From Pseudorhizobium xiangyangii (GTDB taxonomy: Bacteria; Pseudomonadota; Alphaproteobacteria; Rhizobiales; Rhizobiaceae): DNA of 64,000 nucleotides. Position 1 is the stretch's first letter; the number at the start of each line of letters is the position of its first letter. The DNA lies in NCBI RefSeq assembly GCF_020531965.1, contig NZ_JAJAWH010000003.1, forward strand, positions 1-64,000. The letters run 5' to 3'. Positions 8,830-17,451 of the stretch are shown piece by piece. The notes beneath the pieces were generated by a model. The model did not search any database and was not told the DNA's origin. It saw only the letters and a list, made by a program, of their open reading frames with translations. The position numbers and the translations under genes are program-made.

Positions 8830-10014
8830 TCACTGGCCGGGAAGAACGCGGACCGAATGCACGAGCATGCTGTGGTTGCCGCCGGCGAGAGCGGTATTCA
8901 CCAGCAGCCTGCCGGGCCCATCGGCAGAAGCGGAGGCTTCGAACGTGACGCGCAAGAGCACATCCGCCTGCTCCTGGCGCGCCGTGAAGCGATGACGGGC
9001 GCAACTGCCGAGGCTCGCAAAATCGCAGCGTACCGAGAATTGCACCGGCTCTTCCGTCGATGACTGCACCGTCAGCGCGATGGTGGAAGACTTTCCGACG
9101 AGTTGTTGCAGGATGTCTGCAGGAACCGTGATCGCCACGTCCCCTGCGGTCGTCGCTGCAGCGGATGTCACGCGGACGGCAAGGCCGCCGCTTGGGATCG
9201 ACGCCTCTTCCACGGTTGCCGATGCACCAGCCTGCACAGAAGCCGCATTGCCGTCGAACACCTCGACCCACTCATCCGAGAAGCCTGCCTGGGGCTCCAG
9301 TCCCCGAGATCCACCCGACCGGTTGTCCGTCGACCGGCTGCCTGCGTCCATAGCCTGCTGGAGTGACTGCTGAATGAGACCCGACGAATAGGCCCACCAG
9401 ACAGCGGCACCGATCAGAGCAAAAAAGACCAGCCACGCCATCAGCACGGACAGAAAGCTGCGGCGACGCCGGGGCTTTGCCGCCCGCTCCGGCGGGACAT
9501 CCAGCGTCGCTGCGTTCTTCCCGCGTCGGCGCTTTTCGTTTTTCGGCGGCGGCGCTACGGGTTCGCGCGCATCGGCGCGCTCTCCGGCTGGCGCGATCCT
9601 GTCCGACTGAAAAGCGTTGAGGCTGGAAGCATCGTCCGCAAAGCCGGAACTCGACCTTCCCTGAACGTCATCGCGCGTCGCGCCTCCCAGCATGGACGCG
9701 TCCTGCGGGGCGCTGCCTTGTGGTCGCGCGCTGGCCCGTGGGGTTTCGGACGACGGAACCTGAACTGGCGGAGCCGGCGAAGCAGCAGGCGGCTGAACGT
9801 GCGTCAGCCCCCTCTCCTCACCCTCGATTTCGCGTATCTTCAGCTCCAGGCGCTGCCGCTGGAGAGCGATGACCTGGCCATCGGTGACGCCCTGCCTTGC
9901 GAGGCCGGAATCGAGTGCCTGCCGGGCAGACTGATAGATGCGCGCCCGGATTTCCGGGTTGGCCCGGTCCGACTTCTCCAACGCGTTTCTGATCGCTGTT
10001 TCCAAACCGCTCAA
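8830..10014 (-). CDS. Unrecognised membrane-anchored protein, TTG start
   Basis: A 394-residue protein I do not recognise. Residues 1-70 are helical and charged; 71-150 are Pro/Ala/Ser-rich; 150-186 are very basic (KRRRGK, PRRRRS); one transmembrane helix follows (about 187-209, SVLMAWLVFFALIGAAVWWAY); then a linker and a C-terminal domain (about 240-394) rich in beta-type sequence with two Cys (RCDFASLGSCARH). Predicted topology: cytoplasmic N-terminus, periplasmic C-domain. The frame has no early ATG; TTG at 10014 is preceded by GAGGG at the right distance. It ends 7 bases from the ppk2 stop, convergently. Confidence 0.8.
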   Translation of the reverse strand: MSGLETAIRNALEKSDRANPEIRARIYQSARQALDSGLARQGVTDGQVIALQRQRLELKIREIEGEERGLTHVQPPAASPAPPVQVPSSETPRASARPQGSAPQDASMLGGATRDDVQGRSSSGFADDASSLNAFQSDRIAPAGERADAREPVAPPPKNEKRRRGKNAATLDVPPERAAKPRRRRSFLSVLMAWLVFFALIGAAVWWAYSSGLIQQSLQQAMDAGSRSTDNRSGGSRGLEPQAGFSDEWVEVFDGNAASVQAGASATVEEASIPSGGLAVRVTSAAATTAGDVAITVPADILQQLVGKSSTIALTVQSSTEEPVQFSVRCDFASLGSCARHRFTARQEQADVLLRVTFEASASADGPGRLLVNTALAGGNHSMLVHSVRVLPGQ

Positions 10015-10189
10015 TGCCAGCCCTCTACGCTGTCGTACTCCGGAAGAAATTTATTTACGTTCCGGTAATCTTTCCGCCCGCGAACTGCAAGGCATTCCTA
10101 TTCCGGCAAATATGGGGCCGGTGTATCCAAAAGCCGTCAGCTCGCGAAAAAGGCTCCCCTTTTCCAGTGACTTCGCTTCTGCTAAACGA

Positions 10190-10205
10190 TTTACGTTTGC
10201 GTAAA
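10190..10205 (+). promoter_or_regulatory. LiuR/MerR-like operator before nitronate monooxygenase
   Basis: TTTACG-TTTG-CGTAAA is an inverted repeat with 6-base arms and a 4-base centre, 22 bases before the ATG. The same arm length and spacing recur before fadD at 19163. From memory this layout matches operators of the MerR-family LiuR regulator of branched-chain amino acid and fatty acid breakdown. The regulator itself is not in the window. Confidence 0.6.
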
Positions 10206-10227
10206 CGTCAATTGAGGAGAGACCTGC

Positions 10228-11184
10228 ATGCTGCCGCCGATTCTAAGGGAAAAACTGCGCCTTCCGGTTGTCGCTTCGCCGCTCTTCATCATTTCCCACC
10301 CTGCACTTACCATCGCCCAGTGCAAGGCCGGGGTCGTCGGCGCATTTCCCTCTCTCAATGCGCGGCCGGAAAGCCAGCTCGACGAATGGCTGGCGCAGGT
10401 CACGGAAGAACTTGCCGCTCACGATGCGGCGCATCCCGACAGACCGGCGGCACCGTTCGCGGTCAACCAGATCGTCCACACGTCCAACAAGCGGCTGGAA
10501 CACGATCTGATGATGTGCGTGAAGTACAAGGTACCGATCGTGATCTCTTCGCTTGGCGCGGTTCCCGAGGTCAATGCCGCAGTCCATTCCTATGGGGGCA
10601 TCGTCCTCCATGACATCATCAACAACCGTCACGCGAATTCCGCGATCCGCAAGGGCGCCGACGGGCTGATCGCGGTCGCTGTGGGCGCCGGCGGCCATGC
10701 GGGCACGCTGTCTCCCTTCGCGCTCGTACAGGAGATCCGCGAATGGTTCGACGGCCCTCTGCTGCTGGCCGGCGCAATCGGCACCGGCGGCGGGATCCTC
10801 GCGGCGCAGGCCATGGGTGCCGACATGGCCTATGTAGGGACACCGTTCATTGCCACCGAGGAAGCGAGGGCATCCGACGGTTACAAGCAGATGATCGTCG
10901 ACTCGAAGGCGGGCGACATCGTGTATTCCAACTATTTCACCGGCATACATGGCAACTACCTGAAGGGCTCGATTACTGCTGCGGGCATGAATCCCGACGA
11001 CCTGCCTGTTGCCGATCCCTCCAAGATGGACTTCGAGACGGCGACAACCGGCGCAAAAGCCTGGAAGGACATATGGGGAGCCGGCCAGGGAGTCGGTGCC
11101 GTCAAGGGCATCGTCCCGGTCGCGGAACTGGTCGATCGTCTCGACCGGGAGTATCGGGAAGCGCGGAGCCGGATCTGCGGTTAA
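10228..11184 (+). CDS. Nitronate monooxygenase (2-nitropropane dioxygenase family)
   Basis: A 318-residue FMN-dependent TIM-barrel enzyme oxidising alkyl nitronates. Family marks: LRLPVVASPLFIISHP at the start, the catalytic-region segment VGAGGHAG (the conserved His), and the FMN phosphate loop GAIGTGGGILAAQAMGADMAYVGTPF. AGGAGAG precedes the ATG. Substrate unknown; such enzymes often detoxify propionate-3-nitronate. It stands alone with the palindromic operator, which suggests co-control with fatty or branched-chain acid catabolism. Confidence 0.88.
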   Translation: MLPPILREKLRLPVVASPLFIISHPALTIAQCKAGVVGAFPSLNARPESQLDEWLAQVTEELAAHDAAHPDRPAAPFAVNQIVHTSNKRLEHDLMMCVKYKVPIVISSLGAVPEVNAAVHSYGGIVLHDIINNRHANSAIRKGADGLIAVAVGAGGHAGTLSPFALVQEIREWFDGPLLLAGAIGTGGGILAAQAMGADMAYVGTPFIATEEARASDGYKQMIVDSKAGDIVYSNYFTGIHGNYLKGSITAAGMNPDDLPVADPSKMDFETATTGAKAWKDIWGAGQGVGAVKGIVPVAELVDRLDREYREARSRICG

Positions 11185-11234
11185 GCGCCGGCCGCCTTCG
11201 AATGTGAAAATGCAGTTCGGAGCAAAATCGCGGC

Positions 11235-11263
11235 TTGAAATCGGCGTCCTTTGCCTGTATCAG
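11235..11263 (+). promoter_or_regulatory. Sigma-70 type promoter for tRNA-Thr
   Basis: TTGAAA, 17 bases, TATCAG, ending 43 bases before the mature tRNA 5' end. The spacing and placement fit a housekeeping promoter; the match is by eye. Confidence 0.45.
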
Positions 11264-11306
11264 CCGCAACACATCGCAGCCGGCCCGCCGGCCTTGCGCT
11301 TGGTAC

Positions 11307-11382
11307 GCCGCTTTAGCTCAGGTGGTAGAGCACATCATTCGTAATGATGGGGTCGCAGGTTCGAGTCCTGCAAGCGGCACCA
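11307..11382 (+). tRNA. tRNA-Thr (anticodon CGT)
   Basis: A full 76-base cloverleaf. The acceptor stem is GCCGCTT with AAGCGGC, the D arm AGCTCAGGTGGTAGAGC, the anticodon stem-loop ATCAT-TCGTAAT-GAT with loop TTCGTAA (anticodon CGT, reading ACG), and the T arm GCAGG-TTCGAGT-CCTGC. The 3' CCA is encoded. There is no integrase or attachment-site duplication nearby. Confidence 0.95.
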
Positions 11383-11480
11383 TTTCCTTCAGACAAGCCT
11401 GACCTACCCACGGCAACCGCCGATCGGTGTCCGATCGAAGCGGCGCCACCGATAAGGGGCACCGCTTCGCTCAGCAGTCT

Positions 11481-11717
11481 TTATTGTGCCGGCGCAGGCG
11501 TTGCAGGTGCCGGTGTCGCCGGTGCAGGCGTTGCCGGTGCAGGTGTTACCGGTGCGGGCGCGGGTGTTGCGGGCTCGGGTGCCGGCGCAGTCGTTGCCGG
11601 CGGTGCTGCTGTCGACGGGGCATCCCCTGCCGGCTGATTGGTGCCCGGCATGAACATCATCACCAAGACGATGATGACGACCAGGGCAACAATGCCGACG
11701 ATCACGTTTCTGTTCAT
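11481..11717 (-). CDS. Small membrane protein with TPAPA repeats
   Basis: A 78-residue protein. Residues 3-24 form one transmembrane helix (VIVGIVALVVIIVLVMMFM); the rest is Pro/Ala/Thr-rich and ends in tandem TPAPA units, so the tail probably extends into the periplasm or cell wall space. A strong ribosome-binding site (GGAGGAGAC) precedes the ATG, supporting a real gene on this strand; the overlapping plus-strand frames are shadows of the GC-rich repeat. Function unknown. Confidence 0.75.
   Translation of the reverse strand: MNRNVIVGIVALVVIIVLVMMFMPGTNQPAGDAPSTAAPPATTAPAPEPATPAPAPVTPAPATPAPATPAPATPAPAQ
11486..11575. repeat. 15-bp tandem coding repeat (GCCGGTGCAGGCGTT units)
   Basis: Imperfect 15-base units encode TPAPA or close variants in the minus-strand protein. 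Because units are in frame, copy number can change without breaking the gene. Confidence 0.7.
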
Positions 11718-11865
11718 GTGTCTCCTCCAGAGGCTCTTTTCACTTCAGCCCTATTTCGATCTGGCGTCCTTCCCGAATTTTTCAATGCTCGACGGAACGA
11801 AGATGGCACCGGAGCAGGCGTAAGCCCGCACTTTCCGTATGAGGTCCAAACCCTGCGTCCTTTCC

Positions 11866-11895
11866 TTGACGCCCGGTGGCGAGCAGCCGAATATC
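11866..11895 (+). promoter_or_regulatory. Possible promoter of the RraA/DapA-like pair
   Basis: TTGACG, 18 bases, AATATC, about 50 bases before the RraA-like start. The -10 is weak. Confidence 0.3.
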
Positions 11896-11943
11896 CGCCG
11901 CCGCGAGAGGAAGACTGGGCTTCCGAGGCGCTGAGGAGATTTC

Positions 11944-12648
11944 ATGCCGCTGGATCCGAAGATCGTCGAGACGCTGAAGGGTGTTTCCACCGCCACACTG
12001 ACCACCGTCCTTCTGAAGAAGGGCCTCCGCAACGTCTGGATGCGCGGCACGAAGCCGCTGAAGCCCGGCCAGGGGCGCGTGGTCGGGCCGGCCTTCACGC
12101 TTCGTTTCGTACCCGCCCGCGAGGATCTCGCAACTCCCGAAAGCTGGGCCTCGCCGATCTCCACCCGTGCGGCGATCGAAGCCATGCCGGAGGGATGCGT
12201 GGCCGTCGCCGATGCGATGGGCATACCCGACGCCGGCATCTTCGGCGACATCCTCTGCGCGCGCATGGTCAAGCGCGGCGTTGCAGGACTGGTGACCGAC
12301 GGCGTGGTGCGCGATGCCGAAGGTGTTCTCGGCACAGGCATGAACGTCTGGTGCAATGGCGTTGCCGCGCCGCCTTCCGTGGCGGGGCTTACCTTCGTGG
12401 CCTGGCAGGAGCCGATTGCCTGCGGTGGCGTGGCCGTGTTCCCGGATGACGTCGTCGTGGTCGACGAGGATGGCGCCGTCCTCATTCCGGCAAAGCTGCT
12501 GGATGCCGTGCTGGCGGAAGCGCCGGAGCAGGAACGGATGGAAGCCTGGATCATGACCGAGGTCGACCGCGGCGTGGCCCTGCCGGGCCTCTATCCGATG
12601 GATGCCGAAACAAAAAAACGATACCAATCATGGAAGGAAACTCAGTGA
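11944..12648 (+). CDS. RraA-like / 4-hydroxy-4-methyl-2-oxoglutarate aldolase-family protein
   Basis: A 234-residue protein of the RraA-like fold. The family core is visible: GPAFTLRFVPAREDL, AVADAMGIPDAGIFGDILCARMVKRGVAGLVTDGVVRD (the G-D...R-G-x-x-G-x-V-x-D-G-x-x-R-D signature of metal-dependent aldolases and decarboxylases) and a late VVVDEDGAVLIP. True RraA RNase E inhibitors are shorter; the metabolic neighbour favours an enzyme acting on a hydroxy-keto acid. GAGGAG precedes the ATG. Start of a two-gene operon. Confidence 0.75.
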   Translation: MPLDPKIVETLKGVSTATLTTVLLKKGLRNVWMRGTKPLKPGQGRVVGPAFTLRFVPAREDLATPESWASPISTRAAIEAMPEGCVAVADAMGIPDAGIFGDILCARMVKRGVAGLVTDGVVRDAEGVLGTGMNVWCNGVAAPPSVAGLTFVAWQEPIACGGVAVFPDDVVVVDEDGAVLIPAKLLDAVLAEAPEQERMEAWIMTEVDRGVALPGLYPMDAETKKRYQSWKETQ

Positions 12649-13571
12649 ATTTCTCCACGCAAAGCACCGGCGTCTATGCCATCGCGACCACACCTTTCCA
12701 TGACGATGGCACGCTGGATCACCTGTCCATCGACCGCCTCACCGATTTCTACCAGGACAGCGGCTGCACCGGGATCACCATCCTCGGGATCATGGGGGAA
12801 GCGCCCAAGCTGGAACCCGCCGAGTCCCGCGCCGTCATCAAGCAGGTGGTCGGCCGCTCGCGCGTGCCGGTCATCGTCGGCGTCTCCGCACCCGGATTTG
12901 CCGCCATGCGCTCGCTGGCAAGAGACGCCATGGAGATGGGCGCTGCCGGGGTGATGATCGCGCCGACGCCGGCGCTGAGGACGGACGAGCAGATCGTCAA
13001 CTATTTCGCCCAGGCGGTGGAGGCCGTCGGCGACGACGTGCCGTGGGTACTGCAGGACTATCCGCTCACCCTCAGCGTCGTGATGTCGGTTGGCGTCGTC
13101 GCCAAGGTCATCTCCGACCACCCGTCCTGCCTGATGCTGAAGCATGAGGACTGGCCGGGGCTGGAAAAGATCTCCAGGCTTCGCGCCATGCAGAAGGCCG
13201 GCGATCTGCGGCCGGTCTCGATCCTGTGCGGCAATGGCGGGATGTTCCTCGATTTCGAACCCGAACGTGGTGCCGATGGCGCCATGACCGGCTACGGCTT
13301 CCCGGACATGCTGGTCGAGCTGATCGGACTGTTTGCGCAGGGCAGGCGGGACGAGGCGCATGATCTCTTCGACGCGCACCTGCCGCTCATCCGCTACGAG
13401 CAGCAACTCGGTATCGGGCTCGCCGTGCGCAAGCATGTGTTGAAGCGCCGCGGCGTCATTACATCCGATGCACAGCGCAAGCCGGGCCTGGCACTCAGCG
13501 CCACCGCGCGCGCCGAAGTGGACTACCTGCTGTCGCGGCTCGCAAAGCATGACAGCCGCGCCCCGGCATGA
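12645..13571 (+). CDS. DapA-superfamily aldolase/dehydratase, GTG start
   Basis: A 308-residue class I aldolase of the dihydrodipicolinate synthase / N-acetylneuraminate lyase superfamily. GIMGEAPKL replaces the GTTGE loop, the general-base Tyr is in LQDYPLT, and the Schiff-base Lys is in CLMLKHEDW. I choose GTG at 12645: GGAAGGA lies just before it and it overlaps the preceding stop as GTGA. The ATG at 12630 lacks a ribosome-binding site. The missing GTTGE motif and the context argue against true DapA; a sugar-acid or keto-acid substrate is likelier. Confidence 0.78.
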   Translation: MNFSTQSTGVYAIATTPFHDDGTLDHLSIDRLTDFYQDSGCTGITILGIMGEAPKLEPAESRAVIKQVVGRSRVPVIVGVSAPGFAAMRSLARDAMEMGAAGVMIAPTPALRTDEQIVNYFAQAVEAVGDDVPWVLQDYPLTLSVVMSVGVVAKVISDHPSCLMLKHEDWPGLEKISRLRAMQKAGDLRPVSILCGNGGMFLDFEPERGADGAMTGYGFPDMLVELIGLFAQGRRDEAHDLFDAHLPLIRYEQQLGIGLAVRKHVLKRRGVITSDAQRKPGLALSATARAEVDYLLSRLAKHDSRAPA

Positions 13572-13578
13572 GCAAGAA

Positions 13579-13605
13579 CGGGCGGCCCGACGGTCGCCCG
13601 CTTTA
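13579..13605 (+). terminator. Terminator after the RraA/DapA-like operon
   Basis: A 9-bp stem (CGGGCGGCC / GGTCGCCCG, one G-T pair) with loop CGAC is followed by CTTTA, 8 bases after the stop. The T-run is short, so termination may be partial. Confidence 0.5.
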
Positions 13606-13613
13606 CCTGTCGC

Positions 13614-14390
13614 TCACATGTCGGCGAGCTCGATCCATGACGGCGCGTGGTCGCTGGCATGATCCCAGCCACGAACGTGGCGATCCACCTGCGCCTTTAT
13701 CAACCGGTTCGCGATCGACGGGCTGAGAAGCAGATGGTCGAGCCTGAGACCGGCGTTGCGTCCCCAGGCGTTCCGGAAGTAATCCCAGAACGTGTATATC
13801 CGCTCTTCGGGATGGAGATCACGTACCGCATCCTTCCAGCCCTGCCGCATCAGGATCGAGAACGCGTCCCGCACCTCGGGCCGGAACAGCGCATCGTCCC
13901 GCCATCGCTCCGGCGCATAGACATCAAGGTCTGTCGGCATGATGTTGTAGTCCCCGGCGAGCACGACAGGTGCGCCGGATGCGAGCAGATCCGCGGCGTG
14001 GGCGATGAAGCGCTCGTACCAACGAAGCTTGTCGTCGAACTTCGGGCCTGGCGCCGGATTGCCGTTCGGCGCGTAGAGACAGCCTATCAGCACGCCCTGC
14101 ACGGCGGCTTCGATGTAGCGACTGTGGCTACCCGCGGGATCTCCGCTCAGGCCGCGCCGTGTTTCGACAGGATCCACATCGCGAGCCAGGATAGCGACGC
14201 CGTTCCAGCTCTTCTGGCCGTGCCAGACGGCGCCATAGCCGGCGCTTTCGATAGCCCGCTGCGGGAACTTCTCCTGCGGAGCCTTCAACTCCTGCAGGCA
14301 GACGACGTCAGGTTGTGCCTCGTCCAGCCAGCGGCGAAGGAGGTCGATCCGACCGTTGATACCATTGACGTTGAAGGTCGCGATCCTCAT
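13614..14390 (-). CDS. xth: Exodeoxyribonuclease III
   Basis: A 258-residue AP endonuclease / 3'-5' exonuclease of the ExoIII family. Seen: metal-binding N and E in FNVNGI and LQELK, the catalytic YAPNG and GDYNIMP segments, the late DHLLLSP, and the catalytic His in SDHAPSWIEL. It acts in base-excision repair. It faces the preceding operon and is divergent from the ACP cassette. The ribosome-binding site is weak, but no better start is available. Confidence 0.95.
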   Translation of the reverse strand: MRIATFNVNGINGRIDLLRRWLDEAQPDVVCLQELKAPQEKFPQRAIESAGYGAVWHGQKSWNGVAILARDVDPVETRRGLSGDPAGSHSRYIEAAVQGVLIGCLYAPNGNPAPGPKFDDKLRWYERFIAHAADLLASGAPVVLAGDYNIMPTDLDVYAPERWRDDALFRPEVRDAFSILMRQGWKDAVRDLHPEERIYTFWDYFRNAWGRNAGLRLDHLLLSPSIANRLIKAQVDRHVRGWDHASDHAPSWIELADM

Positions 14391-14609
14391 TCGTCTACGT
14401 CAGCACTTTCCGGCATTCAATCTATACCTCGACGTTGCCTGTCTTAACGCACGGGAGACGCTGTTCGATGCGCGCCTTTGCAAAGTCTTTACGATCTGAC
14501 TTAGCGAAAGATTCAGCCCCTCGTGCGACATTGCATCCTGATCAAGTGCGTCGAATTGGTGAACCGGACGACGCCGCGAAGACAAATTTCTAGAATGGAG
14601 CAGCCATCC

Positions 14610-14867
14610 ATGGCCCAGAGATTTCATCCCGCCCTGCGGGAATTTATTGCCGAGAACTTCCTTTTCCGCGCCGATGCGGACATCGCAAACAGCCAATCTC
14701 TTCTTGATAGCGGCGTGATCGATTCAACCGGCGTGCTGGAACTGATCGCCTTCCTCGAAGCCTCCTATGGCATCAGCATCGCCGACGAGGAGATCGTCCC
14801 GGAAAACCTCGACAGCGTCGACAGCATGGCAGGCTACCTGATGCGCAAGCTGCCGGTGGCCGCCTGA
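14610..14867 (+). CDS. Acyl carrier protein
   Basis: An 85-residue ACP. The phosphopantetheine Ser is in VIDSTGVLELIAFLE (Ser39), followed by the acidic helix II and SVDSMAGYL in helix III. I use MAQRF at 14610 because GGAG sits 9 bases upstream; earlier in-frame Met codons at 14523 and 14595 have none. It is not the fatty-acid AcpP (no GADSLD motif) and looks like a dedicated carrier for the ligase 4 bases downstream. Confidence 0.88.
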   Translation: MAQRFHPALREFIAENFLFRADADIANSQSLLDSGVIDSTGVLELIAFLEASYGISIADEEIVPENLDSVDSMAGYLMRKLPVAA

Positions 14868-14871
14868 CAAC

Positions 14872-16440
14872 GTGACCATGCGCATCGAGACCCGGCTCCG
14901 CAACAGCGCTGACCGCTTCGGCGGGAAGACTGCGATCATCGCAGGTAGCTGTCGGCTGACCTATGCGGAACTCGATACGCAATCGGATCGCCTGGCATCA
15001 GCATTGAGTTGCCTGGGCGTCACGCAAGGCGCACGCGTCGTACTCCTGCTCGACAACGATGCCGAGGCGGTGACAAGCTTCTTCGCCATCTGGAAAGCTC
15101 GCGCCGTCGCCTGCCCGCTCCATCCTTCGATGAAGCCCCAAAAACTCGCGGCGATCATCGCGAGCACCGACGCGGCGGCCGTGATCGTGTCGGCGCGACT
15201 TCTCGCCAACGTCGATATTGCGATTTCACTGGCTGGCCTGCTTCCGGTCAGGATCGTGACCCATATGCCACCAGGCACCGCACATACCGCCTTGCGGTTC
15301 GAGGATCTTGTTGAACAGGGCGCTGCGAGCGAACTGCCGTCACTCGATGACTGCGAGGCGCTGGCGCTTCTCATCCATACGTCCGGCTCCACGGGTCGAC
15401 CCAAGGGCGTAAAGCTTACGCACGCCAATGTGGATGCCGCCTGCCAGTCGATCATCACCTATCTGGAGAACACTCCCGACGATATCGTGCTCAGTGTCCT
15501 GCCGCTTTCCTTCGGTTACGGGATTACCCAGGCGGTGACCATGACCTCGGTGGGCGGGACACTCGTCCTCGAGAAGAGCTTTGCATTCCCACGCAAGATC
15601 GTTGACCGGCTTCGGGATGAGAGAGCGACCGGCTTTCCGCTCGTCCCGGCAATGGCTGCCCTGCTGGGCAACATGCAGGATCTGGCGCCCGGCTCCCTGC
15701 CGGACCTCCGCTACGTGACGAGCGCGGCCGCGGCACTACCGCCGACCATCGCCCGGAGGATGCAGGATCTCATGCCGCGCGCCCGGATCGTCGTCATGTA
15801 CGGACAGACCGAATGCCTGCGTATCAGCTACCTGCCGGCTGAAGAACTCGTCAAACGCCCAACCTCCGTCGGCAAGGCAATTCCCGGGACGCATGCTCTT
15901 ATTGTGGATGACGACGGCGCGCCTGTCGGCCCTGACGTCATCGGCGAATTGACCGTCGAGGGACCTCACGTCATGGCCGGCTACTGGCAGGACGAGCTCG
16001 GCACGGTCCAGACACTGGAGCCAACGGCCAACGGGCGCAGGCTGCGAACGGGCGACCTCTTCCGGATGGACGCCGACGGTTTTCTCTATTTCATCAGCCG
16101 CAAGGACGACATCATCAAGACCCGCGGCGAGAAGGTGAGCCCGCAGGAGGTCGAGCGGGTATTGTACGCCCTGCCCGGCATCAAGGAAGCTGCCGTTGCC
16201 GGCATCGATGATCCGGTCTTCGGTCAGGTGGTTCGCGCCTATGTGGTGCTCGAAAGCGATGTCGTCCTCAGCGAAAGGGACATCATCCGCCACTGCGCCA
16301 GCCATCTGGAAGACTACATGGTGCCGAAAAGCGTCGAGTTTCGCGACGCCCTGCCAAAGACAACAACCGGCAAGATCAGAATGACTGCCGCTATCGACCA
16401 AGAGCCACAATGGGGGCCAGAATGGGGGAATGCCGTATGA
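14872..16440 (+). CDS. AMP-dependent acyl ligase (acyl-CoA/acyl-ACP synthetase family)
   Basis: A 522-residue adenylate-forming enzyme. P-loop HTSGSTGRPKGVKLTH, the adenine-binding region MYGQTECLRISYLP, the hinge and Asp in RTGDLFRMDADGFLYFISRKDDIIK, and the catalytic Lys in PKTTTGKIRMT. It activates a carboxylic acid as the acyl-AMP and probably loads it on the ACP upstream, with which it is closely spaced. Start is GTG at 14872 or ATG at 14878. Substrate unknown. Confidence 0.87.
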   Translation: MTMRIETRLRNSADRFGGKTAIIAGSCRLTYAELDTQSDRLASALSCLGVTQGARVVLLLDNDAEAVTSFFAIWKARAVACPLHPSMKPQKLAAIIASTDAAAVIVSARLLANVDIAISLAGLLPVRIVTHMPPGTAHTALRFEDLVEQGAASELPSLDDCEALALLIHTSGSTGRPKGVKLTHANVDAACQSIITYLENTPDDIVLSVLPLSFGYGITQAVTMTSVGGTLVLEKSFAFPRKIVDRLRDERATGFPLVPAMAALLGNMQDLAPGSLPDLRYVTSAAAALPPTIARRMQDLMPRARIVVMYGQTECLRISYLPAEELVKRPTSVGKAIPGTHALIVDDDGAPVGPDVIGELTVEGPHVMAGYWQDELGTVQTLEPTANGRRLRTGDLFRMDADGFLYFISRKDDIIKTRGEKVSPQEVERVLYALPGIKEAAVAGIDDPVFGQVVRAYVVLESDVVLSERDIIRHCASHLEDYMVPKSVEFRDALPKTTTGKIRMTAAIDQEPQWGPEWGNAV

Positions 16441-17438
16441 ACCAGAGCATGAAGATCAGTGCAGAGGGCGGCCTGTCGTTCTCCTCCGCCACCTTGGCGC
16501 TCGATGCCGACGCTGAAATCGAGCGCATCAGCGGATGGATCCGCGACACGGTGCTGAAGGGCCTGCGCAAGCGCGGGGTCGTGGTCGGACTGTCGGGAGG
16601 CATCGATTCCAGCGTTACCGCGGCGCTATGCGCCCGGGCACTGGGACCGGGCAAGGTAACCGGCGTGTTCATGCCGGAACACGACTCCGACCCCGACAGC
16701 CTGCGTCTCGGCAAAGCGCTTGCTGAGGCTACCGGTGTCGAAACCGTGCTCGAAGACATCGGCCCGGCTCTCGCCGCAGCCGGTTGTTATGTCCGCCGCG
16801 ACGGCTTCATTCGCCAGATCGTTCCGGATTTCGGTGAGGGCTGGGGCTGCAAGGTCGTGCTTGAGAACGCGCTTTCGAGCCGCGGCTACAACATCTCGTG
16901 GCTGGTTGTCGCCAATCCCTCCGGCGAGCAAAGCCGGCACCGCATGCCGCTCGATGTCTATCTCGGCATGATCGCGGCCGCCAATATGAAGCAGCGCACG
17001 CGCAAGCAGATCGAATACTATCACGCCGACCGACTGAACTTTGCCGTCGCCGGCACACCGAACCGCCTGGAATACGACCAGGGCTTCTTCGTGAAGAACG
17101 GCGACGGGGCAGCCGATTTCAAGCCGATCGCCCATCTCTACAAGACACAGGTGTATCAGCTGGCGGAAGCCCTCGGAGTGCCGGAGGAAATCCGGCGTCG
17201 TCCGCCGACGACCGATACGTGGTCGTTGCCGCAGGGACAGGATGAGTACTATTTCTCGCTCCCCTACGACCGGATGGACATCTGCCTGTATGGGCTGGAC
17301 CACGATATCCCGCGCGAAGCTGTCGGCAAAGCAGCAGGGCTTACGTCGGATGAGGTGGACTCCGTCTGGCGCAATATTGCCTCCAAGCGCAAGGTTGCGG
17401 AGTACCTGCACGCAGCGCCCGCATCAATGCTCGACTGA
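16437..17438 (+). CDS. NAD synthetase (NadE)-like amidating enzyme
   Basis: A 333-residue N-type ATP pyrophosphatase. PP-loop VVGLSGGIDSSVTAALCARALG, then KQRTRKQIEYYHADRLNFAVAGTPNRLE and LYKTQVYQLAEALGVPEEI as in ammonia-dependent NadE. The N-terminal glutaminase domain of two-domain NadE is absent. The ATG overlaps the ligase stop (ATGA) and has GGGGGA upstream, so I prefer it to 16410. Linkage to an ACP and acyl ligase suggests amidation of a different carboxylate rather than, or as well as, NAD synthesis. Confidence 0.8.
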   Translation: MNQSMKISAEGGLSFSSATLALDADAEIERISGWIRDTVLKGLRKRGVVVGLSGGIDSSVTAALCARALGPGKVTGVFMPEHDSDPDSLRLGKALAEATGVETVLEDIGPALAAAGCYVRRDGFIRQIVPDFGEGWGCKVVLENALSSRGYNISWLVVANPSGEQSRHRMPLDVYLGMIAAANMKQRTRKQIEYYHADRLNFAVAGTPNRLEYDQGFFVKNGDGAADFKPIAHLYKTQVYQLAEALGVPEEIRRRPPTTDTWSLPQGQDEYYFSLPYDRMDICLYGLDHDIPREAVGKAAGLTSDEVDSVWRNIASKRKVAEYLHAAPASMLD

Positions 17439-17451
17439 TACGGGTAGCCAA

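Noticed and set aside
10054-10068. TTTACG-TTC-CGGTAA as a third LiuR-like operator
   Set aside because: The centre is 3 bases rather than 4 and the right arm is broken by an extra G.
11307-11382. tRNA-Thr as an integration site
   Set aside because: No integrase, no repeated tRNA 3' end and no composition change nearby.
12630-12644. ATG at 12630 as the DapA-like start
   Set aside because: No ribosome-binding site; GTG 12645 has GGAAGGA and a GTGA overlap.
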